Assembly (NCBI GenBank): GCA_002256995.1
Contig: NCGX01000020.1
Span: forward strand, 1-64,000
From: Hydrogenophilales bacterium 16-64-40
GTDB lineage: Bacteria; Pseudomonadota; Gammaproteobacteria; Burkholderiales; Thiobacillaceae
Reading direction: 5' to 3'
Length of the DNA: 64,000 nt
The notes under the pieces are model-generated. The model searched no databases. It was not told the DNA's origin and saw nothing but the letters and a program-made list of their open reading frames with translations. Position numbers and translations under genes: made by a program. This document shows, in pieces, positions 25,282-35,923 of this stretch. Position 1 is the first letter of the stretch. Each line of letters begins with the position of its first letter.

Positions 25282-26265
25282 CTACACGCGATTTGCAAAA
25301 ATCCGCGTCATGAGTTGACGCCGGCTGTCGGTGTTCAGATGCGCATAGCGTTGCACCATGCGCAGTTGACGATGACCCAGGGTGTCCGCGATCTCCAACA
25401 ATGACGCGCCGCTTTGCGCCATGTAAGAGGCGGTGCAATGCCGACAGTCGTGGAAGCGGAAATTCTTGATTGCCGCCGCTTCAACAGCCTCGTTGAAAAC
25501 CTTGGCCGTCGAGTAGGGCTGCGACGGCCGCAGGCGGCTGCGAAAAACCAGCGCCTGGCTGGTGACAGCATCCTTCGGTGCGAAGCGTTCCAGCTCGGCG
25601 ATCACCTGGGGCAACAGCACCAGCACCCGCCGGTCGCCATTCTTGGTGTCGTGCAGGATCGCCTCGGCGCGCACCAGGTCCACGTCACACCAGCGCAGCC
25701 CGAGCAACTCGCCACGCCGGGCGCCGGTCGTGAGCGCCATCAGCACGAACACATACAGGCGCGGCCAGGGTGATTCGACGCACGCCACGAGCAAGCGGGT
25801 GCGCTCGTCGTCGGTCAGGTAGCGCACCCGGCCCCGTGTCTCGGTATTTTTCTCAACGTGGCGGGTTGGCGAATCGAAGCCGCGCGGGACCAGGCGCTGG
25901 CGCTTCGCCCAGGTGAACAGCGCGGCGAGCGCTACCTGGTAGCGGTTCAGCGTCGCCCCGCTGCGATGGCCGGCTTTTTTCCTGAAGATCGGATTGTCGT
26001 CGGCGTCGCGGCCGCTGTAGACGCGAGCGGGCTCGGTGGCGAGCGTGCGCATTGCGTCGTCGATGTCGTCGGGGGTGATTTCGGCCAGCACCTTGTCACC
26101 GAGCAGGCGGGACCAGGCGTTGATGCGATGGAAGCGCGTCCCATCACGGCCGCCAATGCCGCCAGCGTCTTTAGGGCGGGCGTAGGCGTCCAGATAGCTC
26201 TCGGCAATTTTCGAGAGGGTTTGGCCGGCTGCGGCAACAGCTTGGGCGTTTTGGGCTTCAATCAT
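25282..26265 (-). CDS. int: Tyrosine recombinase (satellite integrase)
   Basis: A 327-aa integrase with an N-terminal SAM-like core-binding domain (about 15-125). The catalytic residues are R183 (TTGARRGELLGL), K208, H272 and R275 (FHDCRHCTAS), H298 (LGHRQ) and nucleophile Y307 (RYAHL). All six are intact, so it should be active. It lies 80 bases from the intact tRNA-Asn on the same strand, the usual place for an integrase that recombines at that tRNA. AGGAG precedes the ATG at 26265. Confidence 0.95.
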   Translation of the reverse strand: MIEAQNAQAVAAAGQTLSKIAESYLDAYARPKDAGGIGGRDGTRFHRINAWSRLLGDKVLAEITPDDIDDAMRTLATEPARVYSGRDADDNPIFRKKAGHRSGATLNRYQVALAALFTWAKRQRLVPRGFDSPTRHVEKNTETRGRVRYLTDDERTRLLVACVESPWPRLYVFVLMALTTGARRGELLGLRWCDVDLVRAEAILHDTKNGDRRVLVLLPQVIAELERFAPKDAVTSQALVFRSRLRPSQPYSTAKVFNEAVEAAAIKNFRFHDCRHCTASYMAQSGASLLEIADTLGHRQLRMVQRYAHLNTDSRRQLMTRIFANRV

Positions 26266-26344
26266 GTCGGACTCCTAAGCGATTAGCCGATTTTGATCGG
26301 CGGTCTTAGCAGAGGCCCGACAAGGGCTTGAAACTAAAGGAAAC

Positions 26345-26390
26345 TTGGCTCCCCGACCTGGGCTCGAACCAGGGACCTGCGGATTAACAG
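26345..26390 (-). repeat. attR: 46-bp tRNA-Asn direct repeat
   Basis: The 3' part of the intact tRNA-Asn gene, identical to 17457-17502. Excision by the adjacent integrase would leave one copy and regenerate tRNA-Asn. Confidence 0.92.
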
Positions 26391-26421
26391 TCCGTCGCTC
26401 TACCAACTGAGCTATCGGGGA
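26346..26421 (-). tRNA. tRNA-Asn (anticodon GTT)
   Basis: A complete 76-base cloverleaf with acceptor stem TCCCCGA/TCGGGGA, D arm GCTCAGTTGGTAGAGC, anticodon arm CGGACTGTTAATCCG (anticodon GTT), T arm CTGGTTCGAGCCCAG and an encoded CCA. It is the integration target of the element to its left; the insertion restored the full gene. Confidence 0.97.
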
Positions 26422-26435
26422 ATAGGAGAGCGCGC

Positions 26436-26464
26436 ATTCTAGAGTCGGCGGGCTTTCCGGTCAA
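26436..26464 (-). promoter_or_regulatory. tRNA-Asn promoter
   Basis: TTGACC (26464-26459) and TAGAAT (26441-26436) are separated by 17 bases and lie 14 bases before the tRNA 5' end, a near-ideal sigma-70 promoter. It lies outside the element, so it drives the tRNA and potentially reads through into the integrase. Confidence 0.85.
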
Positions 26465-26476
26465 GCCTTATAGTGG

Positions 26477-27712
26477 CTAACCGTCGCTTTCGACCTGCAA
26501 TTCGGGGACGTGGCTGAAGGCGATGCGCATCGGCGCTGAGCCCCGGCCGCTGTGGGCGCCGCCGAAGTACAGGGAATTGGGACCGTAGCGCTGGTTGATC
26601 TGGTCGAGCACGGTGTTGAGGCCTTCGTGCTGGTCGTCGGGGTCGAACAGGCCGCGCGTGATCTGGCTGTGCTCGGCGAGGTGGAGCAGGGTGACGCCGA
26701 CCTTGAGGATGGGGGCGGGGTCGGGCGGGCGGCGCTGCCACAGTTCGGCCAGCATCGGGTTGAACTTGAAGGTGTCGGCGTGCGGCGAGAAGCGGACCTG
26801 ATCGGACCAGTGGGCGGGTCCGTTGCCGCGCTGCAGATAGGTGAGGTGCAGGCTTAATCCGCCGGCGCAGGTGCCGTAGTGACGCAGCCGCATCGCGGCC
26901 TTGTGCAGCAGGCGGTAAAGCACCGCCAGGGCAGAGGCCGGGTCGCGCAGGTCGGGCGCGAGCACGTGCGAATGGCCGACGCTGGCGCGCTGGGTGGGGG
27001 CGGATTCCACCCCTTCGCCGCGTAGCCTGGCATAAAAACGTTCGCCTTCGATGCCGCCCCAGGCCTGGCGCAGGGTGCTTTTGCTGGCGGCGCACAGTTG
27101 TTCGACGCTGTGAATGCCGAGCCGGTTGAGGCGCGGTTCCATGGCCCGGCCGATGCCGGTGAGGGCGCCGAGCTTGAGGCCGTGCAGGCGCTGCGGCAAT
27201 TCGTTCTGGCGGATCACGACCAGCCCGTCCGGCTTCTGCATGTTCGACGCGGTTTTGGCAAGGAAGCGGTTGGGCGCGATGCCGACCGAACTGTGCAGCA
27301 CTTCGCCCACCTGATCGTAGATCGCCTGCTTGATCTGTTTGCCGAGTTTGACGGCGTTGGCTTCCTCGCGGTCGCTGCCCATCAGCTCGCAAGCCATTTC
27401 GTCGATCGACAGCACGGCGCCGACGGGGGTGCACGACTCGACCGCGGCAACGATGCGGTGGTGGATTTCCACATAGGTGGCCGGGCGCGCCTGCACGAAC
27501 ACGATGTCGCGGCACAGCTTGCGGGCCTGCCACACCGGGGTGCCGGTCTTGATGCCGAAGCGCTTGGCGTCGATGCTGGCGGCGATGCAGCAGGTGGTGT
27601 CGGCCATCACCGGCAACACGCCGACCGGCTTGCCGCGCAGTTCGGGGCGCAGCTGCTGTTCGACCGATGCGAAGTAGGAATTGAGATCGACGTATAGCGT
27701 ATGCAATGACAT
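26477..27712 (-). CDS. Y-family DNA polymerase (DinB/UmuC-like)
   Basis: A 411-aa translesion polymerase. The metal site includes D in LYVDLNSYFASVEQ near the N-terminus and the catalytic SIDE in VLSIDEMACEL. A helix-hairpin-helix region (KLGALTGIGRAMEPRLNRLG) and a little-finger domain follow. It is longer at the C-terminus than typical DinB and lacks a clear beta-clamp motif I can name. The ATG at 27712 directly precedes MSLHTLYVDLNSYF; the frame is open 23 codons further. A LexA-like palindrome lies 103 bases upstream, fitting SOS control. Confidence 0.88.
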   Translation of the reverse strand: MSLHTLYVDLNSYFASVEQQLRPELRGKPVGVLPVMADTTCCIAASIDAKRFGIKTGTPVWQARKLCRDIVFVQARPATYVEIHHRIVAAVESCTPVGAVLSIDEMACELMGSDREEANAVKLGKQIKQAIYDQVGEVLHSSVGIAPNRFLAKTASNMQKPDGLVVIRQNELPQRLHGLKLGALTGIGRAMEPRLNRLGIHSVEQLCAASKSTLRQAWGGIEGERFYARLRGEGVESAPTQRASVGHSHVLAPDLRDPASALAVLYRLLHKAAMRLRHYGTCAGGLSLHLTYLQRGNGPAHWSDQVRFSPHADTFKFNPMLAELWQRRPPDPAPILKVGVTLLHLAEHSQITRGLFDPDDQHEGLNTVLDQINQRYGPNSLYFGGAHSGRGSAPMRIAFSHVPELQVESDG

Positions 27713-27814
27713 GGCACCCATCATTCCGGCGGTGCAGGCTTGTTGCCGTTTGAGCGGTTTGACAGCGATGGCTTGCCCCATGCGGGGACAAGCGCCGGGG
27801 TGAGGACTAATGCC

Positions 27815-27844
27815 AATTATAGTGTATATCCATACACCATAATT
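27815..27844. promoter_or_regulatory. LexA-like palindrome upstream of Y-family polymerase
   Basis: Arms AATTATAGTGTAT and ATACACCATAATT (12 of 13 paired) flank ATCC. The core TGTATATCCATACA fits the TGT-N8-ACA pattern of gamma/betaproteobacterial LexA boxes, though the usual outer C and G are swapped. It lies between the YihY-fusion stop and the polymerase start. Confidence 0.6.
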
Positions 27845-27851
27845 GATCGAT

Positions 27852-29132
27852 TCAGCCCGGGTTCGCCAGATTCATCCGTTCCAGCCGCTGGCACAGGGTG
27901 TCGATGATGCGGCGTGACAGCGGGGCGGAATGGCGCATCAGCTCCTCCATGACATGCGGCGGCAGCGACAGCACGGTGATTTCGGTCTCGGCCACCACTG
28001 TGGCGGTGCGTTTTTCGTTCAGCAGGTAGGCCATTTCGCCGAACAGCTGGCCTTCGTGGAGTTCGCCCAGGTGACGCGGGCCGGTGGGGGTGTTCTTGTA
28101 GACCACGGCGCGGCCGGCGTGGAGAAAATAGGCGTCGCGCGAGTCGTCGCCTTCCTCGATCAGCGTTTGGCCGGCGGGGAGAACCTGGCCGTATGTTTCC
28201 AGCAGGCGCTGGATGTCGCCGAAGATATAGGCTTCGACCTTGCCGGTGCCTTTGCCGGTGCCGGCGAGAAACAGCTTTTCCAGCGCGGTGATGTCGGCCT
28301 TGCCGAAGGCATACAAGGCCTGGGCCCACAGATACAGCAGAAGAAAGGAAAAGTAGGCGCCGATCAGCACGAAGACCACGCCGCCGAGCGCGCCGTACAG
28401 GCTGTTGTAGTTCTCCAGCTTGAAAAAAGTGCTGAAGAGCATGAGCAACAATCCCAGACTCACGGTGGCGCCGAGTGCGAACGCCGCGGCGACGCGTGCG
28501 CGCGCGCGTCGCCGCGGCAGTCGCCAGTAGGCGGCGAACAGCAGCGCCCACACCATGGCAAAGACGAACAGCGTATTGAGCACCTGCAACACATGCGCGT
28601 TGCCGGTGCCGATGAAGTTGTTCTGCGCCAGAAAGCTCAGCGTCACCTGCACCAGCGCGGCCACGCACATCAGCAGGAACAGCATCGGCAGGATGACCAG
28701 CGGCAGCACCCACGACACCACTGCATTGCGCTTGCTCGGGCTGGGGAAGATGATGCGGAACGCGTCCTGTACCGCGCTGACCAGCCAGCGCGACGACAGC
28801 ACCAGGGTCAGCAGGCCGACGCCGCTTGCGGCCAGCTGGGTCTGGCGCGCGATGAAACCCAGCGCGGCGAGGCTTTCCAGCTGCATCTGGTTGTAGAGCG
28901 CAGCCATCAGGATGGTGGCGGGTACCGAGTCTGCGGCGATGCGGTTCAGCAGTTGCAAAGCGTAGCTCAGCAGCAGCAGCAGCGGGGTGGCCGACAGCAG
29001 GAAATAAAACGCCGTCGCCGCGGCATGGTTCTGCAGGCCGTTCTGGCCGAACAGGCGCAAGGTGGTATAGGCCAGCTGAAACAGCCAGCTCAGCTGGCCG
29101 CGGATGGGGGGCAGGGCGAGTTTCAGGAACAT
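27852..29132 (-). CDS. YihY-family membrane protein fused to a cyclic nucleotide-binding domain
   Basis: A 426-aa protein. Residues 1 to about 275 contain six hydrophobic segments of the YihY/virulence factor BrkB family (AAATAFYFLLSATPLLLLLS, LVILPMLFLLMCVAALVQV and others). Residues about 300-415 form a Crp/cNMP-binding domain (LIEEGDDSRDAYFLHAGRA, GELHEGQLFGEMAYLLNEK, RTATVVAETEITVLSLP). The phosphate-binding RTA resembles the cAMP cassette, so the membrane domain may be gated by a cyclic nucleotide. The YihY function is unsettled. Confidence 0.9.
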   Translation of the reverse strand: MFLKLALPPIRGQLSWLFQLAYTTLRLFGQNGLQNHAAATAFYFLLSATPLLLLLSYALQLLNRIAADSVPATILMAALYNQMQLESLAALGFIARQTQLAASGVGLLTLVLSSRWLVSAVQDAFRIIFPSPSKRNAVVSWVLPLVILPMLFLLMCVAALVQVTLSFLAQNNFIGTGNAHVLQVLNTLFVFAMVWALLFAAYWRLPRRRARARVAAAFALGATVSLGLLLMLFSTFFKLENYNSLYGALGGVVFVLIGAYFSFLLLYLWAQALYAFGKADITALEKLFLAGTGKGTGKVEAYIFGDIQRLLETYGQVLPAGQTLIEEGDDSRDAYFLHAGRAVVYKNTPTGPRHLGELHEGQLFGEMAYLLNEKRTATVVAETEITVLSLPPHVMEELMRHSAPLSRRIIDTLCQRLERMNLANPG

Positions 29133-29175
29133 GGCGCTAGCCTACCCTACCTGCGCCCTGCGCTGTAGGCTGGCC

Positions 29176-30369
29176 TCAGGCCAGCGCGGCGACGATGCGT
29201 TTGATGGCTTTTTCCAGATTGGTCTGCGAGGTGGCGAACGACAGGCGGATGTAGCCTTCGGCGCCGAAGGCTGAGCCGGGAACGACGGCGACGTCGGCGG
29301 ACTCCAGCAGGTATTCCGAAAACGCGATATCGGTCGGTTCCTCGATGATGTCGCGCGCCAAGAGGTTCATGATCGCGGGCCGCACGTCGGGGAAGGCGTA
29401 GAAGGCGCCGCCGCTGTCGACGCAGTGGAAGCCCGGGATGGCGTTCAGCGCGTCGACGACGTAGCGGTGGCGGGTCTTGAAGGCGTCGAGCATCGGCGTG
29501 ATGCAGCCCTGGTCGCCGTTCAGCGCCGCTTCGGCCGCCATCTGCGAGATCGAGGTGGCGTTGGAGGTGGACTGCGATTGCACGTTGGTCATCGCGCGCA
29601 GAATCGATTCCGGCCCGGCCGCGTAGCCGATGCGCCAGCCGGTCATCGAATAGGCTTTCGACACGCCGTTCAGCACCAGGGTGCGGTCGTAGAGGTCGGG
29701 GCAGACGTTGAGGATGTTGACGAAGGGCACGTCGTTGAGGCGGATGTGCTCGTACATGTCGTCGGACGCGATCAGCACCTGCGGATGCTTGCGCAGGACT
29801 TCGCCCAATGCGGCCAACTCGTCGCGGGTATAGACTGCGCCGGTGGGGTTGGACGGGCTGTTGATGACGAACAGGCGCGTCTTGGGCGTGATTGCCGCTT
29901 CCAGCTGCGCCGGGGTGATCTTGAAGCCCTGCTCGATGCCCGCCTCGACGATTACCGGGCAGCCGTCGGCGAGGATGACGATGTCGGGGTACGACACCCA
30001 GTAGGGGGCGGGGATGATGACCTCGTCGCCGGCATTGACCACCGCCTGCACCAGGTTGAAGAAGCTCTGCTTGCCGCCGCACGACACCAGGATCTGCTTG
30101 GGCGTGTAGTCGAGGCCGTTGTCGCGCTTGAACTTGGCGATAACCGCCGCCTTCAGGCCGGGGGTGCCGTCGACCGCCGTGTACTTGGTGAAGCCCGCGT
30201 TGATCGCCGCGATCGCCGCGTCCTTGATATGCTGCGGCGTGTCGAAGTCGGGCTCGCCGGCGCCGAGGCCGATGATGTCGCGGCCGGTCGCCTTGAGTGC
30301 GGCGGCGCGGGCGGTGACGGCCAGGGTGGGGGAGGGCTTGATGGCCTGTACGCGGCGGGAGAGTTCCAC
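29176..30369 (-). CDS. aspC: Aspartate aminotransferase, class I/II
   Basis: A 397-aa PLP enzyme that interconverts aspartate and 2-oxoglutarate with oxaloacetate and glutamate, and in this subfamily sometimes prephenate. The N-terminus reads [20 protein letters not shown], then [17 protein letters not shown], the PLP lysine in [20 protein letters not shown] and the C-terminal R in [10 protein letters not shown] choose the GTG at 30369 because AAGGAA lies just upstream and the protein then starts as its relatives do; an ATG six codons earlier has no good signal. It is divergent from uvrB. Confidence 0.92.
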   Translation of the reverse strand: MELSRRVQAIKPSPTLAVTARAAALKATGRDIIGLGAGEPDFDTPQHIKDAAIAAINAGFTKYTAVDGTPGLKAAVIAKFKRDNGLDYTPKQILVSCGGKQSFFNLVQAVVNAGDEVIIPAPYWVSYPDIVILADGCPVIVEAGIEQGFKITPAQLEAAITPKTRLFVINSPSNPTGAVYTRDELAALGEVLRKHPQVLIASDDMYEHIRLNDVPFVNILNVCPDLYDRTLVLNGVSKAYSMTGWRIGYAAGPESILRAMTNVQSQSTSNATSISQMAAEAALNGDQGCITPMLDAFKTRHRYVVDALNAIPGFHCVDSGGAFYAFPDVRPAIMNLLARDIIEEPTDIAFSEYLLESADVAVVPGSAFGAEGYIRLSFATSQTNLEKAIKRIVAALA

Positions 30370-30440
30370 AGTGGTTCCTTCATGCACCCGCGGTGGCGGA
30401 GTGCTACTATCAACGGGTTTTTGGCCGCGCGATTTTACCT

Positions 30441-32460
<2,020 letters not shown>

Positions 32461-32468
<8 letters not shown>

Positions 32469-32955
32469 AGTTTTGATGGTCTGCATGGGTAATATTTGCC
32501 GCTCGCCGATGGCGGAGGGCATGTTGCGCAAGGCCCTCCAGGAGGCCGGTCTCGATCGGCACGTGGAAGTGGATTCCGCCGGCACCCACGCCTACCACGT
32601 CGGCTCGTCGCCCGACCCGCGCGCGCAGCAGGCGATTTCGCGGCGCGGCGCGGATATCAGCCAGCTGCGCGGGCGCAAGGTCGTGGACGAGGATTTCGAG
32701 CGTTTCGATTACATCCTGGTGATGGACGGCGACAATTACAGCAAGCTGATCCAGCGCGCCCCGGCCCATCATCACGGCAAGATCCGCCGCCTGCTGTCGT
32801 TCAGCCGCAAGTATCCCAATCTCGATGTGGTCGATCCGTATTACGGGGGCGCCCAGGGATTCGAGGAAAACCTCAACATGATCGAGGATGCGGTGCAGGG
32901 CCTGATCCGGGAAATCAGCGGCGACAACCAGGTGAAAATGCGTTCAGGCCGCTGA
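32461..32955 (+). CDS. Low-molecular-weight protein tyrosine phosphatase
   Basis: A 164-aa phosphatase with the P-loop [14 protein letters not shown] (C-x5-R-S) at the N-terminus and the general-acid DPYYGG near residue 125. It is cytosolic and dephosphorylates tyrosine phosphoproteins; its partner kinase is not evident here. It starts inside the end of uvrB, so the two are coupled. A strong bidirectional terminator follows. Confidence 0.92.
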
Positions 32956-32969
32956 CCGCTTCTGTTCGC

Positions 32970-33010
32970 ACAAAAAACAAGGGCCGCTAAAAGCGGCCCT
33001 TGTTTTTTGT
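32970..33010. terminator. Bidirectional terminator between phosphatase and rne
   Basis: A perfect 19-bp stem with a 3-base AAA loop: arms begin ACAAAAAACAAGGGCCGCT and its complement, giving a GC-rich stem with T runs on both strands. It serves the convergent uvrB-phosphatase and rne transcripts. Confidence 0.95.
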
Positions 33011-33022
33011 GCGGCGCAGGCT

Positions 33023-35593
33023 TTACTTCGCCTGGGTCTCCACCTGAACCAGCGGTTCCTGCACCTCACTCACCTGCGGGCGTGCCCGCCGGCGGCTGGG
33101 GTGGGGGGCGGACGGCGCGGTCGGCTCGCCTGCAGTCGCAACCGGTGCGCTGGTGGTCTCCACCTGCATCAGGCTGACCGGCTCGGCCTCGGCTTTGACC
33201 ACGGGCCGACGGCGGCGACGCGGGCGCCCGGCTTCGTGGGGTTCGGCAGCCGCCGCAGCCGCAGCAGCTGCGGCTGCCGCCGCAGTTTCCACTTGCTGCA
33301 GGTTGGCCGTGCTGCTCGCCAGATCCGCCAGGACGACGGCGGGTGAGGCGGTGACCGCCGTCGCTTCCAGTTCAAATGCCTGCTGCTTGGGTGCTGCGGC
33401 CGGCGCGCGGGCCGCCTTGGGTGCACCCGCAATTTCGATGATCGCGTGGAAGCCGGCGGGGGTCGCGCTGACGTCGATCCCCGCCTGCATCGTGCCTTCG
33501 CCTTCGCCCACGCCTGACTCGGTTTCCGGGCGGGCTTCGCGCGGACGGCGATTACCGCGACCACGGCGGCTGCGCGATTCGCGTTTTTCCTCGCTGACGG
33601 GTTCACGCAGTGCTTCGACCGGCTCCGCGACCTGCGGTGCAATTTCGGCTTCGGGGCGCGGTTTGGGCTGACGCGGCGGGCGCGGCTGTTTGGGCTGTTC
33701 GCTGCCACGTGCCTCGCGTGCCTCGCGCGGTGCGGCCTGACGCGGCTCGCTCGGGCGTGCTTCACGTGCTTCCCCGCCACGGCCTTCGCCGCGGCCGCGA
33801 CGCTGGCCGGGCTTGCGGTCACGCTCACCGCGCCGCTCACTCGGCCGTTCGCCGCGGGTGAGGGCGGGAACCGGTTCGGGTGCGGCTTTGGCTGCGGGGG
33901 CTTCTTCGCCCTGCTTTTTGAACCAGCCGAAAATGCGCCCGAACAGGCCGGACTGCGGCTGGGGTGCGGCCGCAATGGCCGGCCGGGCGGCGGGTACCGG
34001 TTGCGGCGGGGGGGCAATCGACTTGACCGCGGCGACCTGGCGGGCAGGGGCAGCTTCTTGCGCGGTCTGATAGATGGACTCGGGTTCCGGCATGGCCACC
34101 AGCTTGTAGCTCGGTTCAGCCGCCTCGCGCAGGTTGAGCTCGTCGTGGCGCAGCCGGGTGATGGTGTAGTGCGGGGTTTCCAGGTGGACGTTGGGGATCA
34201 ACACCACATTCACCTTGAGGCGCGTTTCGAGGGTGTGAATATCGACGCGTTTCTCGTTGAGGAGGAAGGTGGCGACGTCGACCGGCAGTTGCACATGCAA
34301 CGCGCCGGTGTTTTCCTTCATCGCCTCTTCCTGCAGGATGCGCAGGATGTGCAGCGCGGACGATTCGGCGCCGCGGATGTGGCCGGTGCCGTGGCAGCGC
34401 GGGCAGGGGGTGTAGCTGGTCTCGCCGAGCGAGGGCTGCAGCCGCTGACGCGACATTTCCAGCAGGCCGAAGCGCGAGATCTTGCCGGTCTGCACGCGGG
34501 CGCGGTCGTGATGCAGGGCATCGCGCAGGCGGTTTTCCACTTCGCGCTGATGCTTGGGCTCTTCCATGTCGATGAAGTCGATCACGATCAGGCCGCCGAG
34601 GTCCCTCAGGCGCATCTGGCGGGCGATTTCGTCGGCCGCTTCGAGGTTGGTGTTGTAGGCGGTCTGCTCGACGTCGCTGCCCTTGGTGGCGCGCGCCGAG
34701 TTGACGTCGACCGAGACCAGCGCCTCGGTGTGGTCGATCACGATGGCGCCGCCGGCCGGCAGGTTGACCTGGCGCGAATACGCCGATTCGATCTGGTGTT
34801 CGATCTGGAAGCGCGAGAACAGCGGCACGTCGTCGCGGTAGAGCTTGACCTTGTCGACGTTGTCCGGCATCACGTGCGCCATGAACTGCTGCGCCTGCTC
34901 GTAGATGTCTTCGGTGTCGATCAGGATCTCGCCGATGTCGGCCGAGAAGTAGTCCCGGATGGCGCGGATCACCAGGCTGCCTTCCTGGTAGATCAGGAAG
35001 GCGCCCTTTTGCGTGCCGGACGCGCCGTCGATGGCTTTCCACAGGCTCAGCAGGTAGTTCAGGTCCCACTGGAATTCTTCGGCGGTGCGGCCGATGCCGG
35101 CGGTGCGGGCAATCAGGCTCATGCCTTCCGGAATATCGAGCTGGGCCAGGGTGTCGCGCAGTTCGTTGCGCTCCTCGCCTTCGATGCGGCGCGAGACGCC
35201 GCCGCCGCGCGGGTTGGTCGGCATCAAGACGACGTAGCGGCCGGCCAGCGAGACGTAGGTGGTCAGCGCGGCGCCCTTGTTGCCGCGCTCGTCCTTTTCC
35301 ACCTGGACCAGCAGTTCCTGGCCTTCTTTCAGGTTTTCGGGGACGCGGCCGCCGTTGGGCAGGCAGGTGCGGGAAATTTCCTTGAACGGCAGAAAGCCGT
35401 GGCGTTCGCAGCCGTAATCGACGAATGCGGCTTCCAGGCTGGGCTCGACGCGGGTGACGACACCCTTGTAGATGTTGCCTTTGCGTTGTTCCTTGCTGGC
35501 GGACTCGATGTCAAGGTCGACCAGCTTCTGGCCGTCGACGATGGCAACCCGGAGTTCTTCCGCCTGGGTTGCGTTGAATAGCATGCGCTTCAT
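33023..35593 (-). CDS. rne: Ribonuclease E
   Basis: An 856-aa endoribonuclease central to mRNA decay and rRNA processing. The S1 domain (about 35-120) is followed by the DNase I-like catalytic core with metal ligands in HTEALVSVDVNSA and IVIDFIDMEEP and the Zn-link CPRCHGTGH (about residue 405). The C-terminal 330 residues are disordered, Arg/Pro/Ala-rich, with an unusual run of about 13 alanines near 33250-33290, and would serve as a degradosome scaffold. A 330-base leader precedes it. Confidence 0.95.
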   Translation of the reverse strand: MKRMLFNATQAEELRVAIVDGQKLVDLDIESASKEQRKGNIYKGVVTRVEPSLEAAFVDYGCERHGFLPFKEISRTCLPNGGRVPENLKEGQELLVQVEKDERGNKGAALTTYVSLAGRYVVLMPTNPRGGGVSRRIEGEERNELRDTLAQLDIPEGMSLIARTAGIGRTAEEFQWDLNYLLSLWKAIDGASGTQKGAFLIYQEGSLVIRAIRDYFSADIGEILIDTEDIYEQAQQFMAHVMPDNVDKVKLYRDDVPLFSRFQIEHQIESAYSRQVNLPAGGAIVIDHTEALVSVDVNSARATKGSDVEQTAYNTNLEAADEIARQMRLRDLGGLIVIDFIDMEEPKHQREVENRLRDALHHDRARVQTGKISRFGLLEMSRQRLQPSLGETSYTPCPRCHGTGHIRGAESSALHILRILQEEAMKENTGALHVQLPVDVATFLLNEKRVDIHTLETRLKVNVVLIPNVHLETPHYTITRLRHDELNLREAAEPSYKLVAMPEPESIYQTAQEAAPARQVAAVKSIAPPPQPVPAARPAIAAAPQPQSGLFGRIFGWFKKQGEEAPAAKAAPEPVPALTRGERPSERRGERDRKPGQRRGRGEGRGGEAREARPSEPRQAAPREAREARGSEQPKQPRPPRQPKPRPEAEIAPQVAEPVEALREPVSEEKRESRSRRGRGNRRPREARPETESGVGEGEGTMQAGIDVSATPAGFHAIIEIAGAPKAARAPAAAPKQQAFELEATAVTASPAVVLADLASSTANLQQVETAAAAAAAAAAAAAEPHEAGRPRRRRRPVVKAEAEPVSLMQVETTSAPVATAGEPTAPSAPHPSRRRARPQVSEVQEPLVQVETQAK

Positions 35594-35923
35594 TGTTTAC
35601 TCCCGCGCGCGTGCATACGGGACAGGCCAGACTGCCGCCCAGTGCGGTCTTTCCGATTCCCGCCGGGATAAATCCGGGCGTGAATACTGATTTCGTATGC
35701 TTGTGGTCGCGTCATTGATAACATCGCTGCTTTGCCGACCAGCGCGGGGCGAGTGGTTTCGACTATCCGCCAGCTTGAAGTCAACTGGGCGGCAGGAATC
35801 CAGACGGGCCGCGCAGGCGGCAGCCGGTGAGCGTGGTAACCGGCGTGATCTTTAAAATGTGTCCGGCAATCATGCCGGGCAAAAAGGTCAGGCAAAACTC
35901 GCCCTGAACCGAAGATAGTGTAT
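35594..35923. other. Divergent intergenic region of rne and rluC
   Basis: No gene is supported. It holds the promoters of both genes and a likely structured rne leader; short complementary arms include GTCCGGCA/TGCCGGGC at 35861-35880. In E. coli the rne leader mediates feedback cleavage by RNase E. That the same happens here is inference. Confidence 0.5.

Larger units (their letters stand above)
17457..26390. mobile_element. Integrated phage satellite-like element in tRNA-Asn
   Basis: Bounded by identical 46-base repeats (17457-17502 and 26345-26390) that lie in the 3' half of tRNA-Asn; one unit is 8,888 bp. All genes read leftwards: integrase beside the intact tRNA, two small proteins, prim-pol/DUF3987 replication protein, repeat cluster, Nu1-like TerS, 97-aa protein, protease-capsid fusion, 215-aa unknown. 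Large terminase, portal, connectors, tail and lysis genes are absent. This combination matches the general plan of phage satellites, closest in concept to capsid-forming PICIs but with fewer genes. A decayed prophage is the alternative, though intact frames and coupled genes argue against random decay. Confidence 0.85.
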
